A DNA stretch of 64,000 nucleotides from Dongshaea marina. Lineage in GTDB: Bacteria > Pseudomonadota > Gammaproteobacteria > Enterobacterales > Aeromonadaceae. A program made the position numbers and the translations under genes. Under the pieces are notes generated by a model. The model was not told where the DNA came from. It was given only the letters and a program-made list of their open reading frames with translations, and ran no database searches. Shown in pieces: positions 1 through 8,828 of this stretch; position 1 is the first letter of the stretch; each line of letters begins with the position of its first letter. The DNA lies in NCBI RefSeq assembly GCF_003072645.1, contig NZ_CP028897.1, forward strand, positions 3,919,658 through 3,983,657, given 5' to 3'.

Positions 1-24
1 ACCTTAAACCATAAGGTGATACCA

Positions 25-729
25 ATGAAAAACTCAGAAAACTTAACCTCAATATCCTCTTTCGAAGCACAACATCAGTCCCCCGCTCCTTTCGCAGGCC
101 ATGACACCAAGCCGGGTGCAGCATCGACTCAAAGCTCCCTCACAAGAACCCACTCCCTGCTGGCAAGGTTGCATCAGCAAGCTGAATGCTCCGAGTCGGA
201 ACCTGATCGAAGCCTTAAATATATGGCGATCTCTCCTGAGGCGGGCAAACTACTGTATATGCTGATCCGTAACTTAAAACCCGAGCAGGTATTTGAGTTT
301 GGCACGTCGATGGGGGTCTCCGGACTCTACCTGGCAAGTGCTCTGGAAGATAATGGCCGGGGCCAGCTCATCAGTTGTGAGCTGGATAAGGGAAAGGTTG
401 AAAAAGCCCGGAGCCATTTTTCCAAAGCCGGGCTAGATCATCGAATACAGCTCTGCCAGGGGGATGCTCTCCAGATGGTTTCCGGGCTGCCGGGGCCCAT
501 CGACTTTGTGTTTCTGGATGGACATAAGGAGCTTTACCTCCCCCTGCTAAAGGCTCTTGAGCCGAAACTTGCCGACAGCGCTCTGGTGGTGGCAGATGAC
601 ACCCACAAGTTTGCCAATAAATTAGCAAGCTACCTTGATTACGTCAGGGAGCCTGGCAAAGGGTTCATCTCTTCGACTCCCCTCACCTGTGGTGATGGAA
701 TGGAGCTAAGCCTGTTTGCCAGAGGCTAA
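25..729 (+). CDS. Class I SAM-dependent O-methyltransferase-like protein
   Basis: The protein of about 234 residues has a Rossmann-type methyltransferase core. An SAM-binding motif I (FEFGTSMGVSG) lies near residue 90, an acidic strand-end (SCELDKGKV) follows, and FVFLDGHKE and VVADDTHK occur in the second half, as in O-methyltransferases of the Methyltransf_24 / catechol-O-methyltransferase type. The first 60 residues are low-complexity and do not look like part of the fold. I chose ATG at 25 because AAGG at 13-16 is well spaced for it; a GTG at 16 is the longer alternative. No gene follows on the same strand and a repeat element begins right after the stop. The substrate cannot be read from the sequence. 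Confidence 0.75.
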   Translation: MKNSENLTSISSFEAQHQSPAPFAGHDTKPGAASTQSSLTRTHSLLARLHQQAECSESEPDRSLKYMAISPEAGKLLYMLIRNLKPEQVFEFGTSMGVSGLYLASALEDNGRGQLISCELDKGKVEKARSHFSKAGLDHRIQLCQGDALQMVSGLPGPIDFVFLDGHKELYLPLLKALEPKLADSALVVADDTHKFANKLASYLDYVREPGKGFISSTPLTCGDGMELSLFARG

Positions 730-734
730 GCGGG

Positions 735-1430
735 AGTCCGGCCGCGGATGCTGCACATGGAGGTGCGAATGTAGCGATAGTCATGGGTGTAGTTACTCTC
801 GGAGTAACGTAACGTGAGGTAAGGATACCGAGCAGGGAGAGATTATCAGAGATGGTAATCGACGATAGCTACCTGCGGGAAGAAGCCGTTCACTGACGTC
901 CTGTCTTCCACGGCATTAATACATCCTTGTATGGCAGGGATGCTCACCCAGTCCCCCTAACGACCCCAAGGGCGCCCCCCAATTCGTGTGTCTCCTCAAA
1001 ATCATAGTGCTTTGAAGCAAAGCGCAAACAGTACATCCTGTACTGGTTGCGCACTCGCTGCGTCCATGCAGCTCAACTTCAAATCACTCTATGATTCTTC
1101 GGCACGAATCAAAGGGGGAAATTTAAAACCCCGTGAGCGAGCGCTGAGGCGAACCGTTGAAAGTTGCTATTTCTCTTCGAGGCAGGCCGCTCTCAGGCTT
1201 CCTGCCTTTCACGGCATTCGCACATCCTGTGCAGCAGATGGCGAGCCGCGAAGGTCTGCGGAGGTACTCGCAGTGCGTAGCGAGATTTTGCCTACTTTTG
1301 ACGATACAAAAGTAGGGTGCTGTCGGCGCCCCGACATGTCTGTGGCGAAGCCACACGCAATCTGGATGCAGCGCAGCGGTAAAAACGCTATCCGCTGGAT
1401 AGGGGAAGCGCTGGCTCCCACACCCGGCCA
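735..1430 (-). repeat. Dispersed mosaic repeat element, copy R1
   Basis: This gene-free stretch is the reverse-oriented counterpart of the elements at 6236-6855 and 8095-8760. The shared blocks include the segment around 1180-1260 (reverse complement of about 8300-8390), a TGTCGG/CCGACA hairpin near 1321-1336 and the conserved GGGGGACTGGGTGAGCA block near 940-956. Its outer part (about 735-875) is nearly identical to the reverse complement of 55425-55566. The order of blocks differs from other copies, so the family is mosaic. Short open frames here are not credible genes. Confidence 0.8.
792..859 (+). repeat. Three-hairpin module, copy 1
   Basis: Hairpin A is GTTACTC-tcg-GAGTAAC (792-808), hairpin B is GGTA-agga-TACC (818-829) and hairpin C is ATTATC-agagat-GGTAAT (842-859). 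The arms differ from the other copies but still pair. The module lies inside R1. Confidence 0.75.
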
Positions 1431-1995
1431 CATACCTTACTGAGCAGAGCCCGGCTATGGCTGAATACGATGAGAGAAAGCGGGCGTTGTCGGCACTCGA
1501 CAAGCAACTCCTGCCAGATCTGGCGCTGCACCAGGGGATCGAGCTGGGCGGTGATCTCATCGGCAACCAGCACCCGGGTCCGGGGATCCAGGGCCCTGAG
1601 CAGCGCAATTCGTGCCAGCTCTCCCCCCGAGAGTTGATGGGGCCTGCGGCCTAGCCACTCCTTTTTGACCGCAAAACGCTCCAGCTGGAGAGGCTCCGGT
1701 TGCCAGGCATCACTAAGGGACTTGCCTGTGGTGCGATAGGGGCTAAAGGTCTGCTCCGGGTGCTGGGGTACCAGCTGCACCGGACAGTAACCTCGCTGTG
1801 GCAATGGCTCGTCATTCAGGGTAATACTCCCCCCTGTGGTTTTTGCCATCCGGCCAGCACCCGGCCCAAGGTCGTTTTACCATAACCACTGGGGGCTGAG
1901 ATCCCAAAGATCTCCCCCGGAGCTAACTCCAGCGAGAAATCCCGCCACAGACTGCGCTCGGCCTGGATGATCTCCAGCTTGCTCACCTTCAACAT
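1388..1995 (-). pseudogene. Second ATPase of the peptide/nickel/opine-type ABC transporter (DppF/NikE/CntF-like), frameshifted
   Basis: Translation from ATG at 1995 gives an N-terminus with a Walker A-like loop (APSGYGKTT) but runs into a stop about 56 codons in. One base is missing from a run of six C on the plus strand (1829-1834). Restoring it joins this part to a frame that continues to 1388 with the ABC signature (LSGGELARIALLRAL) and Walker B (VLVADEITAQLD). The repaired product is about 202 residues, short for an OppF-type ATPase, and its 3' end abuts repeat R1, so the C-terminus may also be altered. It overlaps the preceding ATPase gene by 7 bases, so it is the last gene of the operon. 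Real decay and a sequencing error are both possible. Confidence 0.75.
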
Positions 1996-2786
1996 TGCCC
2001 GCCCCTCTCCTGAGTGGATAGAAACCGCTGCTCGGGGAGCGCCTGCCAGTGAGCCTGCATCTGCGCACTTCCCCCGCCTTCGTGGAGCTCATCGCAGTGA
2101 ATAACCTCCCGTACCCTGCCATTTTCCAGGGCGATAATCCGGTCGGCATAGCGGGATGCCAGAGCCAGATCATGGGTCACCCATAGCACTCCGCAACCCC
2201 CTTCGCACAGACAGCGCAGATGCTCCAGTAGCTGACAGGAGAGAGACTCATCCAGCCAGGCGGTGATCTCATCGGCCAGAATAAACCTGGGCTGGCATAG
2301 GGCGGCACTGCAGGCCAGGATCCGCTTAGCCATCCCTCCGGAAAGCTGGCGTGGATAGGCGTGACGTACCCCAGGCTGCAGGCGGTACTGGCTAAGCTGC
2401 TGCTCTATCCCATGGTCCCCGACCCTTTGGCCACTGAGCTGAACCGCCCGTGACAGCTGGCGCCCCACCGAAAGCAGGGGATTGAGGGCATTCACTCCCT
2501 GGGGAACATAACAGAGGGTATGGCCTCTCAGTTGCCGAAGCTGCTGCTCACTTTGGGGGTGACCATCAAGGCTTATCTCACCACGACAGCGCAGGTTCGA
2601 CGGCAGCAGGGCCAGTGCCGTCTGCAGCAGCAGGCTTTTTCCCTCGCCGCTGCCCCCGACCAGGGCCAGGATCTCGCCGCTATGCAGTTCAAACGAAATA
2701 TCCTCGAGTAGGGGTTGCCAGCTGCGACGTCCCAGCCAGGAGTAACGTGCACTCTCGATCCCTATCCGGTTAAATTCAAGAATCAT
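1989..2786 (-). CDS. Peptide/nickel/opine-type ABC transporter, first ATP-binding subunit (DppD/NikD/CntD-like)
   Basis: The protein of 265 residues has the ABC ATPase motifs in order: Walker A (LVGGSGEGKS) near residue 45, a Q-loop (CYVPQGVNALNPL), signature (QLSGGMAKRI), Walker B (FILADEITAWLD) and the switch His (LWVTHDLALA). The Q-loop form QGVNALNPL is typical of the oligopeptide/nickel subfamily. It starts at ATG 2786, overlapping the stop of the upstream permease by four bases (ATGA), which implies translational coupling. With the second, frameshifted ATPase it should form the motor of the importer encoded at 2783-6146. Confidence 0.88.
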   Translation of the reverse strand: MILEFNRIGIESARYSWLGRRSWQPLLEDISFELHSGEILALVGGSGEGKSLLLQTALALLPSNLRCRGEISLDGHPQSEQQLRQLRGHTLCYVPQGVNALNPLLSVGRQLSRAVQLSGQRVGDHGIEQQLSQYRLQPGVRHAYPRQLSGGMAKRILACSAALCQPRFILADEITAWLDESLSCQLLEHLRCLCEGGCGVLWVTHDLALASRYADRIIALENGRVREVIHCDELHEGGGSAQMQAHWQALPEQRFLSTQERGGQC

Positions 2787-3589
2787 TCAAACCTCAACCA
2801 GAGTTGCTGCAGGGAGCGAGCCAGCTGATCAAACAGCAAGACGGTCGCCAATAAAACTAACCCGGGAAACAGCGCCAGCCACCAGCTCCCCGTCGAAAGA
2901 TAACGCAGGGCATCGGCTAACAGGATACCAAGAGAGGGCTCATGGGGCTGCAGCCCAAACCCGAGAAAACTCAGGGCCGCACTGTGCAACACGGCATGGG
3001 GAAACATCAGCAGAGTCCCGATGAGATACTGGGGAAGCACTGCGGGCAAAAAGTGGTGGCGCCAGCGATATAAGGCCCCGTTGCCGATCCGCTTGGCCAA
3101 CATCAGGTAGTCGCAGCTTCGTACCCTGTGCATCTCTGCACGCAGCAGCAGGGCCAGCTTTGGCCAATGGGTCAGTGCGACCGCCACTATGACGCCCTGC
3201 TTGCCGCCTCCCAGGGTAAAGCAGAGCAGGATCAGCAACAGCAGGTGAGGCAATGCCAGCAGGGTATCGATCAGCATCCGCACCAGGCGATCCATAGTGG
3301 GATGTAACAGAGTCAAGCTCGCCAGCAGCAAGGCGATGCCACCACTACAAATAGCGGCTCCGACCCCAACCTGCAGGCTGGTGGTGACGCCCTGAAAGCA
3401 GCGCACCCAGAGATCCCGCCCCATATTATCTGTGCCAAACCAGTGCTGCCAGGAGGGAGCCTGGTGGCGCGCCAGTAGATCCAGAGGCAGAGACTGTGAC
3501 AGCAGCTGCCAGCCATAAATGGCCAGGATGATCAGCAGCAGTGCACTCAGAATAAGACGCAGCAGCGCCGGTGCCGGATTATGCTTCAT
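2783..3589 (-). CDS. Peptide/nickel/opine-type ABC transporter, second permease (DppC/NikC-like)
   Basis: This integral membrane permease of about 268 residues has an N-terminal helix followed by the periplasmic segment HWFGTDNMGRDLWVRCFQG, characteristic of DppC/NikC/OppC-type permeases. Several more membrane segments follow, with an EAA-type cytoplasmic loop near residue 180. A longer frame begins at 3652, but I prefer ATG 3589 because it overlaps the stop of the upstream permease by four bases (ATGA) and removes a non-homologous N-terminal tail. It pairs with the other permease to form the channel. Confidence 0.86.
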   Translation of the reverse strand: MKHNPAPALLRLILSALLLIILAIYGWQLLSQSLPLDLLARHQAPSWQHWFGTDNMGRDLWVRCFQGVTTSLQVGVGAAICSGGIALLLASLTLLHPTMDRLVRMLIDTLLALPHLLLLILLCFTLGGGKQGVIVAVALTHWPKLALLLRAEMHRVRSCDYLMLAKRIGNGALYRWRHHFLPAVLPQYLIGTLLMFPHAVLHSAALSFLGFGLQPHEPSLGILLADALRYLSTGSWWLALFPGLVLLATVLLFDQLARSLQQLWLRFE

Positions 3590-4554
3590 GCCGGACGATC
3601 CAGAGCCCGGTTCATTCGTCGCAATAACCAGGCAGAGATAGTATTTCCACAAAAGACCAGCAGGGTACTGAGCAACACGATTCCCATTAAAAGTGGAATA
3701 TCCCCACGCAACCCGGCATCCACAGTCGCCTGGCCGAGCCCCGGGTAGGCAAACACCTTTTCGGCCAAAAGAGATCCACCAAGTAGCTCCCCTACTGAGG
3801 CAAACTGCAGGCAGATGGCCGGAGTAATCGCATGACGCAGCAGGTGAAAGTGCAGCAGTGGCCAGGGGCGCTCACCCTGGGCGCGGGCGTAGCGAACAAA
3901 CTCGCTGGACATCAGTTCGGCTATTTTTCCCCGGGTATGCAGGGCGATATTCCCTACCCCGAGCAGGCTCAGGGCAAGCATAGGTAGGATCAGGTGACGC
4001 AGACGCTCGATGAGCGACGCGCTCTGGGCGGTACTACCCGGATCCCAGGCGCAACAGATAGGCAATACCGGCAGCTTGACCGCAAATAGCGCCAGCAGCA
4101 ACAGCCCCAGCCAGAAAGTTGGCAGTGAACAGAGCAGGTAGCACAGCCGGGTGATCCCCTGATCCAGGACCGTCCCCAGGTAGCGCCCTGCAGTCAGCCC
4201 CAGTAACACCCCCAGGAATCCGGAAAGCAGCCAGGAGCCAGCCAACAGTACAAAGGAGGTGGCAAAGCGCTCGCCGATCACCTGGTCCACCGGCGCGTTA
4301 TATAGCATGGAAAAGCCAAGATCGCCCTGCAATAACTGGCTCAACCAGTGCCAGAAACGCAGCCACAGGGGCTGATCCAACCCCCAGCGTGCGGCGATCA
4401 GCGGGTACTGCTCTGGCGGGACATGCAGCAGGTCGCTGCCGATATAGGCGCGGATCGGGTCGATCGGCGAAAAACTCAGCAGCACAAAAGTACCTGCCGA
4501 GACTAACAGCAGTAGTCCCAGCAGGCGCAGCAGTGTCAGCCCCACAGGCTTCAT
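3586..4554 (-). CDS. Peptide/nickel/opine-type ABC transporter, first permease (DppB/NikB-like)
   Basis: The inner-membrane permease of about 322 residues has an N-terminal transmembrane helix and the segment SPIDPIRAYIG typical of DppB/NikB. The family loop (GLDQPLWLRFWHWLSQLLQGDLG), four or more further helices, and a cytoplasmic EAA loop with YARAQGERPW follow. A longer frame starts at 4575; I chose ATG 4554 because it overlaps the stop of the binding-protein gene by one base (TGATG), matching the coupling seen downstream. The gene lies second in the minus-strand operon running from 6146 to 1388. Confidence 0.86.
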   Translation of the reverse strand: MKPVGLTLLRLLGLLLLVSAGTFVLLSFSPIDPIRAYIGSDLLHVPPEQYPLIAARWGLDQPLWLRFWHWLSQLLQGDLGFSMLYNAPVDQVIGERFATSFVLLAGSWLLSGFLGVLLGLTAGRYLGTVLDQGITRLCYLLCSLPTFWLGLLLLALFAVKLPVLPICCAWDPGSTAQSASLIERLRHLILPMLALSLLGVGNIALHTRGKIAELMSSEFVRYARAQGERPWPLLHFHLLRHAITPAICLQFASVGELLGGSLLAEKVFAYPGLGQATVDAGLRGDIPLLMGIVLLSTLLVFCGNTISAWLLRRMNRALDRPA

Positions 4555-6146
4555 CAATGGCAGGTCCAACGCCATTGGGAGAGGCTGTTAAGCACAGACC
4601 AGCTGCCATGAAACTCGGGAGCCCCGCTGCCAAGTTTGATACAGGGGTTTGCCAGATAGGTGTGCTGCACATTCAGAAGCCAGGCCCAGGCGGCATCGCC
4701 GCGGATCCCAACACCTGTTGTACCGTCCCACTCCACCTGTTGCCAGTAGGGAACCGCCTGTTGCCAGCTCGGAGCATCCAATGCCTGCTGCAGATGCTGA
4801 TCGACCCTGGCATTGTGATAATAGCCCGGGTTGTAATACTCCACCCCACCAGCCTTGCTGCTGTAATGATGAACCAGCTCCATCGGATCCAGGCTGCCCC
4901 AACCGAACAGGGTTGGATTGGCGTGCATGTGCTGCTCGACCACCTCCCAACTTCCGGAGCGCAGCGCCATCTTGATCCCTAAAGGCTCAACCATAGAACG
5001 TACCGCCTCGGCCAGATCGCGGCGGGTACTATCACCACTGGTGTACCAGAGGGTCAGGTTTGCCTTGAGCTTTCCTTTTTGCAAAACACCGTCGGGGCCT
5101 TTTTTCCAGCCTGCTTTGGTCAGGATCCCTTTGGCTTTTTCCAGATCGCCATCCTTAAAGGCTGAGTCCGGGTTATTCCAGGGCAGTCCCTGCACGGCAC
5201 TAAAGGCCGGGATCGCGTGCCCCTCCATGACCGCAGAGGCCAGCAGCTCACGATTAATTGCATAGTTGATCGCCCGGCGGATCGCGACATCGGCGGTAAC
5301 ATCGTTGCCAATAGGGTACCCCTTTGCATCCTTCTTACCGGATGGGGTGGTCGGAAAAACAATACCACGGTTCTCGACACTCGGACGCACCCATAGCTTA
5401 AGCTTGCCGGAGGAGTGAATTGCCAGTGACGGCGGGATCCGCACCAGATCCAGCTGTCCACTCCGGGCCGCAGCATAGGCACTATCTTCATCCAGAAACA
5501 CGAAAATCAGCTTATTGAAGTCGTTTTTATGGCCTGCGTAATAGGGGTTGGCTTCCACCACCAGCTGCTGACCGGGTTGGAAACTCACCAGCCGATAGGG
5601 ACCCGCACCGATCGGTTTTTGGGCATAGGTTTTTGGGTTGTACTCCTTAGCAGAGACGATCCCAAGGGAGCCCAGTACATTGACAAAGGTACTCTGGGGA
5701 GCCTTAAGCTTGATGGTGAGCTCAAGAGGAGATACCTGTTTCGCTGAAATAAAGTTCCCCATATCAATCTTGCCGCCACTGCGAGCTGCCTGATTATAGG
5801 TAAATACAACATCCCTGGCGGTCAGGGAGCTCCCGTCAGAGAACTTGAGGTTTGGCTTAAGCTGGATGGTCCAGGTTTTACCATCGGTTGTTGAGCTGAT
5901 CTTGCTGGCCAGGATATTACTCCAGCCTAGATCGGAGTTTTGCTTGATCAGCGGGCTGTGGAGCAGCAGGTAGCTGCCATGACTCCAACCCAGCAGGGGA
6001 TCGAATCCCTCTGTTGGCTCGGGCCCTATCGCCAGGCGCATGGTGTGGCCCTGGGAGGGTGTAGCCAATGGCATCTTTGCATCCGCAAAAACAGCCGAAC
6101 AAAACAGCAATGTCATAAGGCCCAACAACCGAGCTCGACGCAGCAT
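4554..6146 (-). CDS. Periplasmic solute-binding protein, SBP_bac_5 family (peptide/nickel/opine type)
   Basis: The protein of 530 residues starts with a cleavable signal peptide (hydrophobic core LLGLMTLLFCSAVFA, likely cut after FA). The family-5 fold follows: LAIGPEPTEGFDPLLGW, a central LKFSDGSSLTARDVVFTYNQ segment and PIGAGPYRLVSFQPGQQLVVE. These are hallmarks of the DppA/NikA/OppA/CntA class. It is the first gene of a tightly coupled operon with two permeases and two ATPases. NikA-like and CntA-like readings (nickel or metallophore uptake) both fit; no metallophore synthesis gene is nearby, so the cargo is undecided. Confidence 0.85.
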   Translation of the reverse strand: MLRRARLLGLMTLLFCSAVFADAKMPLATPSQGHTMRLAIGPEPTEGFDPLLGWSHGSYLLLHSPLIKQNSDLGWSNILASKISSTTDGKTWTIQLKPNLKFSDGSSLTARDVVFTYNQAARSGGKIDMGNFISAKQVSPLELTIKLKAPQSTFVNVLGSLGIVSAKEYNPKTYAQKPIGAGPYRLVSFQPGQQLVVEANPYYAGHKNDFNKLIFVFLDEDSAYAAARSGQLDLVRIPPSLAIHSSGKLKLWVRPSVENRGIVFPTTPSGKKDAKGYPIGNDVTADVAIRRAINYAINRELLASAVMEGHAIPAFSAVQGLPWNNPDSAFKDGDLEKAKGILTKAGWKKGPDGVLQKGKLKANLTLWYTSGDSTRRDLAEAVRSMVEPLGIKMALRSGSWEVVEQHMHANPTLFGWGSLDPMELVHHYSSKAGGVEYYNPGYYHNARVDQHLQQALDAPSWQQAVPYWQQVEWDGTTGVGIRGDAAWAWLLNVQHTYLANPCIKLGSGAPEFHGSWSVLNSLSQWRWTCH

Positions 6147-6235
6147 GAAATCCCCTTAAATAGTATGGTGTTAACCGCGCGGGTATTGTATCGGGTTCAG
6201 CCTTGGGTTCAACCATAAGTGAATTTATGTAAATT

Positions 6236-6855
6236 TGTGGCTCCGCCACAGGGATGTAATAACTTTCTGTGCCTGCGGCACAAAAATGTCGGGGATGCCC
6301 GACAGCGAGCGAGTATGATCTATCCTGCGGATAGCATTTTTGCAGCTGCGCTGCATTTGCCGGGGTGCCGGCAGCACATTACTTTTGTGCCACCAAAAGT
6401 AATCAAAAGCTCACTCCGCACGATGGGTCCTCCATCGACCTGCGTGACTCGGCGTCCATGCCTCGAAAAGAAATAACTATTCTCTACGGCTCGCCTCGGC
6501 GCTCGCTAACGGGGTTTGAAACTCCCCCTTCGATTCGCACCGAAAAATTGCTGAGATTTTTTAGGGCGAACGACAGGACGTCGTGAGAAGACAACCGGGA
6601 TAGGGATTTCCCGTTTGTCTGCTCCCTAAAAAACTCAGTTATTCTGAGGAGTTATGCGAATCGGGGGGCACCCTGGGGGTTGTTAGGGGGACTGGGTGAG
6701 CAATCCCCTTGACCCGTCGCCGCTCGGCAGCGGCAACTGTGCCGGAGGCACAAAATAGCTGACGGCAAGTCAAGCAAGTATGATTTCCCGTCGGCAGCGG
6801 CAATGTGCCTCTGCCACAAAATAGCCGGCTGCAGGCTAAACAGCACCTGCGCTCT
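6236..6855 (+). repeat. Dispersed mosaic repeat element, copy R2
   Basis: Non-coding element strongly similar to R3 at 8095-8760 and in the same orientation. It starts with an inverted GTGGC-GCCAC motif and includes TGTCGGGgatgCCCGACA (about 6287-6304). It also carries the block with ACTTTTGTGCCACCAAAAGT (6382-6401), an A/T-rich hairpin around 6541-6565 and the block ending in GGGGGACTGGGTGAGCA near 6690-6706. It lacks the three-hairpin module that R3 contains at 8521-8587. With R3 it brackets the hydrolase gene. Confidence 0.8.
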
Positions 6856-6879
6856 GGGCAAATAGCCAAATAACTGATG

Positions 6880-6987
6880 TCAGAGATAGAAGAGGCAAAC
6901 AAACAGGCAAAAGAGGATGACCAGAAACAGGGTGATGCTACCAGTGATGATGCAGTGTCGAAGATCCTTCCACAGTCTCTTATTCAT
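6880..6987 (-). CDS. Putative 35-residue single-span membrane protein
   Basis: An ATG at 6987 opens a 35-codon frame: a short basic N-terminus (MNKRLWKDLRHC) followed by one hydrophobic helix (about residues 13-34, ending LFCLFVCLFYL). The shape is that of a small inner-membrane protein with cytoplasmic N-terminus. It lies between repeat R2 and the convergently placed hairpin downstream of the hydrolase gene. The ribosome-binding site is weak, so translation is uncertain. I do not recognise a family. Confidence 0.35.
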   Translation of the reverse strand: MNKRLWKDLRHCIITGSITLFLVILFCLFVCLFYL

Positions 6988-7063
6988 CAGGGGCTCAAAC
7001 CTGGATCACACAAAGATGGGGTATATAAAGGAGTATAGTCGCTACCAGGGCGCAGAGAGAGTC

Positions 7064-7083
7064 AGGCCGGAAGGCTCCGGCCT
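7064..7083. terminator. Hairpin downstream of the hydrolase gene
   Basis: AGGCCGGA (7064-7071) pairs with TCCGGCCT (7076-7083), a GC-rich stem directly after the stop of the gene at 7091-7906. No T-run follows, so an intrinsic terminator is only a possibility. Confidence 0.4.
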
Positions 7084-7090
7084 GGTAAAT

Positions 7091-7906
7091 TTAGGCGTAG
7101 ATCTTCCCGAGGAAGGTCATCAGTTCATCAGTGACAAACTGGGCCTGCTCGAGGTTACTGATGTGACCAGCATGAGGCACCAGTACATATTCACTACCTG
7201 CGATCGCATCATGCATCAATTGTGACTCTAGGGGGGGTCTTGGCATATCCTGAGCCCCGGTCATGATCAGGACCGGCATCGTTAGCTTTGCGGCCTCATC
7301 CATCAGATCGCGACGGCCAAAAATCATCCGTCCGATACGAGTCACCTCAACGACACGCTCACCTTTGAGTGAGGCCAGGTGATGACGAAAGTCAGCAACC
7401 AGATCCGGATTGGTATCGATCGCATCTTTGGCAAAAAACATTGGGGTGATGATATCCAGCAGTGGTTCTGGGATCGCCTTTGCCCCGGCAATGGCATCGA
7501 GCATTCCAAAGTACTTCTGGTGGGTAACCTCTGGCTCCAACCCGATAAAGGTATCCATCATGGTCAGGGATTTCATCCGTCCGGGAGCCTTCAGCGCCAG
7601 CTCAGCCCCCCACATGCCACCGACCGAAAGGCCGACGACAGAGAACTCCTCAACCTTGAGATGATCCAGCAGGGCCAAAATATTATCTGCATAGTCACTG
7701 AGGGAGCGGGTTTTCTCAGGGGCTATATCCGACTGTCCATGGGCCCAGAGGTCTGGCACGATACAGCGGTAGTGCTGGCTTAATAGCTCTAGCTGGGGCT
7801 CCCACATCGCACTGTCCCACAGATAACTGTGGCCAAACACGATAACAGGCCCCTGTCCCAAATCCAGATAACGCATCTTGCGATGCTCAATGGTAAATGT
7901 TTGCAT
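7091..7906 (-). CDS. Alpha/beta-fold hydrolase
   Basis: The protein of about 271 residues has the alpha/beta hydrolase layout: an oxyanion strand-loop (VFGHSYLWDSAMW), the nucleophile elbow G-L-S-V-G with the catalytic Ser near residue 97, an acidic candidate in MTGAQDMPRP and the catalytic His in HAGHISNLEQ near the C-terminus. It resembles 3-oxoadipate enol-lactonases and related esterases, but the substrate is not evident. I chose ATG 7906, preceded by AAGGAC; a longer in-frame start at 7996 adds a tail unlike the family. It stands alone between two direct copies of the long repeat, which may have moved or could delete it. Confidence 0.82.
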   Translation of the reverse strand: MQTFTIEHRKMRYLDLGQGPVIVFGHSYLWDSAMWEPQLELLSQHYRCIVPDLWAHGQSDIAPEKTRSLSDYADNILALLDHLKVEEFSVVGLSVGGMWGAELALKAPGRMKSLTMMDTFIGLEPEVTHQKYFGMLDAIAGAKAIPEPLLDIITPMFFAKDAIDTNPDLVADFRHHLASLKGERVVEVTRIGRMIFGRRDLMDEAAKLTMPVLIMTGAQDMPRPPLESQLMHDAIAGSEYVLVPHAGHISNLEQAQFVTDELMTFLGKIYA

Positions 7907-8094
7907 CTTGTCCTTAATATCCTTTTGCGGGGGAACTACAGTATATTCAGCGCAGCCAGAGTAGCCAAGCCTCAGATGAGTCACCCCCCTTAACATCCTG
8001 AGCTTTCAGGGGATCCTGGTAGCTCAGGCTGGCACCTGAACAGCTGGATGCAGAGCAGGCCGCATCCACTTTATCAAGCGGATAACTCTCTCAT

Positions 8095-8760
8095 TTGTGG
8101 CTTCGCCACAGGGATCTAATAACTTTGTGTGCCTGCGGCACAGTTGCCGCTGCCGAGCGGCGGCGGGCAAGTATGCTCTATCCTGCGGATAGCTTATTTT
8201 TGCAGCTACGCTGCATTTGCCGGGGTGCCGGCAGCACATTACTTTTGTACCGCCAAAAGTAATCAAAAGCTCACTCCGCACGATGGGTCCTCCATCGACC
8301 TTTGCGGCTCGCCATCTGCTGCACAGGATGTGCGAATGCCGTGAAAGGCAGGAAGCCTGAGAACGGCTTACCTCGAAAAGAAATAACTATCCTCTACGGC
8401 TCACCTCGGCGCTCGCTAACGGGGTTTGATACTCCCCCTTCGATTCGCACCGAAAAATTGCTGAAATTTTTGAGGGCGAACGACAGGACCTCGTGAGAAG
8501 ACAACCGGGATAGGGGCGAAGTTACTTCTGAAGTGACGAAACGAGAGGCAGGATGCCGAGCTGGGAAAGCATATTATGGATGATATGTGTCCCGTTTGTC
8601 TGTTCCCTCAAAAACTCAGTTATTCTGAGGAGTTATGCGAATCGGGGGGCACCCTGGGGGTTGTTAGGGGGACTGGGTGAGCAGTCCCCCTAACCCGAAG
8701 TCCGCGGCCGGACACTCATGCCTCTGGCACAAAATAGCTGACCGCAGGTCAAACTGATCT
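8095..8760 (+). repeat. Dispersed mosaic repeat element, copy R3
   Basis: Same family and orientation as R2. It starts with GTGGCTTCGCCAC and includes ACTTTTGTACCGCCAAAAGT (8241-8260), the block around 8300-8390 shared with R1, an A/T-rich hairpin near 8452-8476, the three-hairpin module (8521-8587) and the GGGGGACTGGGTGAGCA block near 8668-8684. There is no gene in the stretch 7997-8828 apart from this element. Confidence 0.8.
8521..8587 (+). repeat. Three-hairpin module, copy 2
   Basis: Hairpin A is GTTACTT-ctg-AAGTGAC (8521-8537, one G-T pair), hairpin B is GGCA-gga-TGCC (8547-8557) and hairpin C is CATATT-atggat-GATATG (8570-8587). It is cleanly absent from the corresponding place in R2 (about 6603-6612). 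Confidence 0.75.
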
Positions 8761-8828
8761 TATTTGTCTCTTACTGGATAGCAGAAGATAAATGCCCTGA
8801 ATTTATCCTGGCGACTTGGCTCGCTCAG

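Noticed and set aside
988-1608. Open frames of 150-160 codons on both strands near 1.0-1.6 kb
   Set aside because: They lie in repeat R1 or antisense to the ABC ATPase and have no protein-like motifs.
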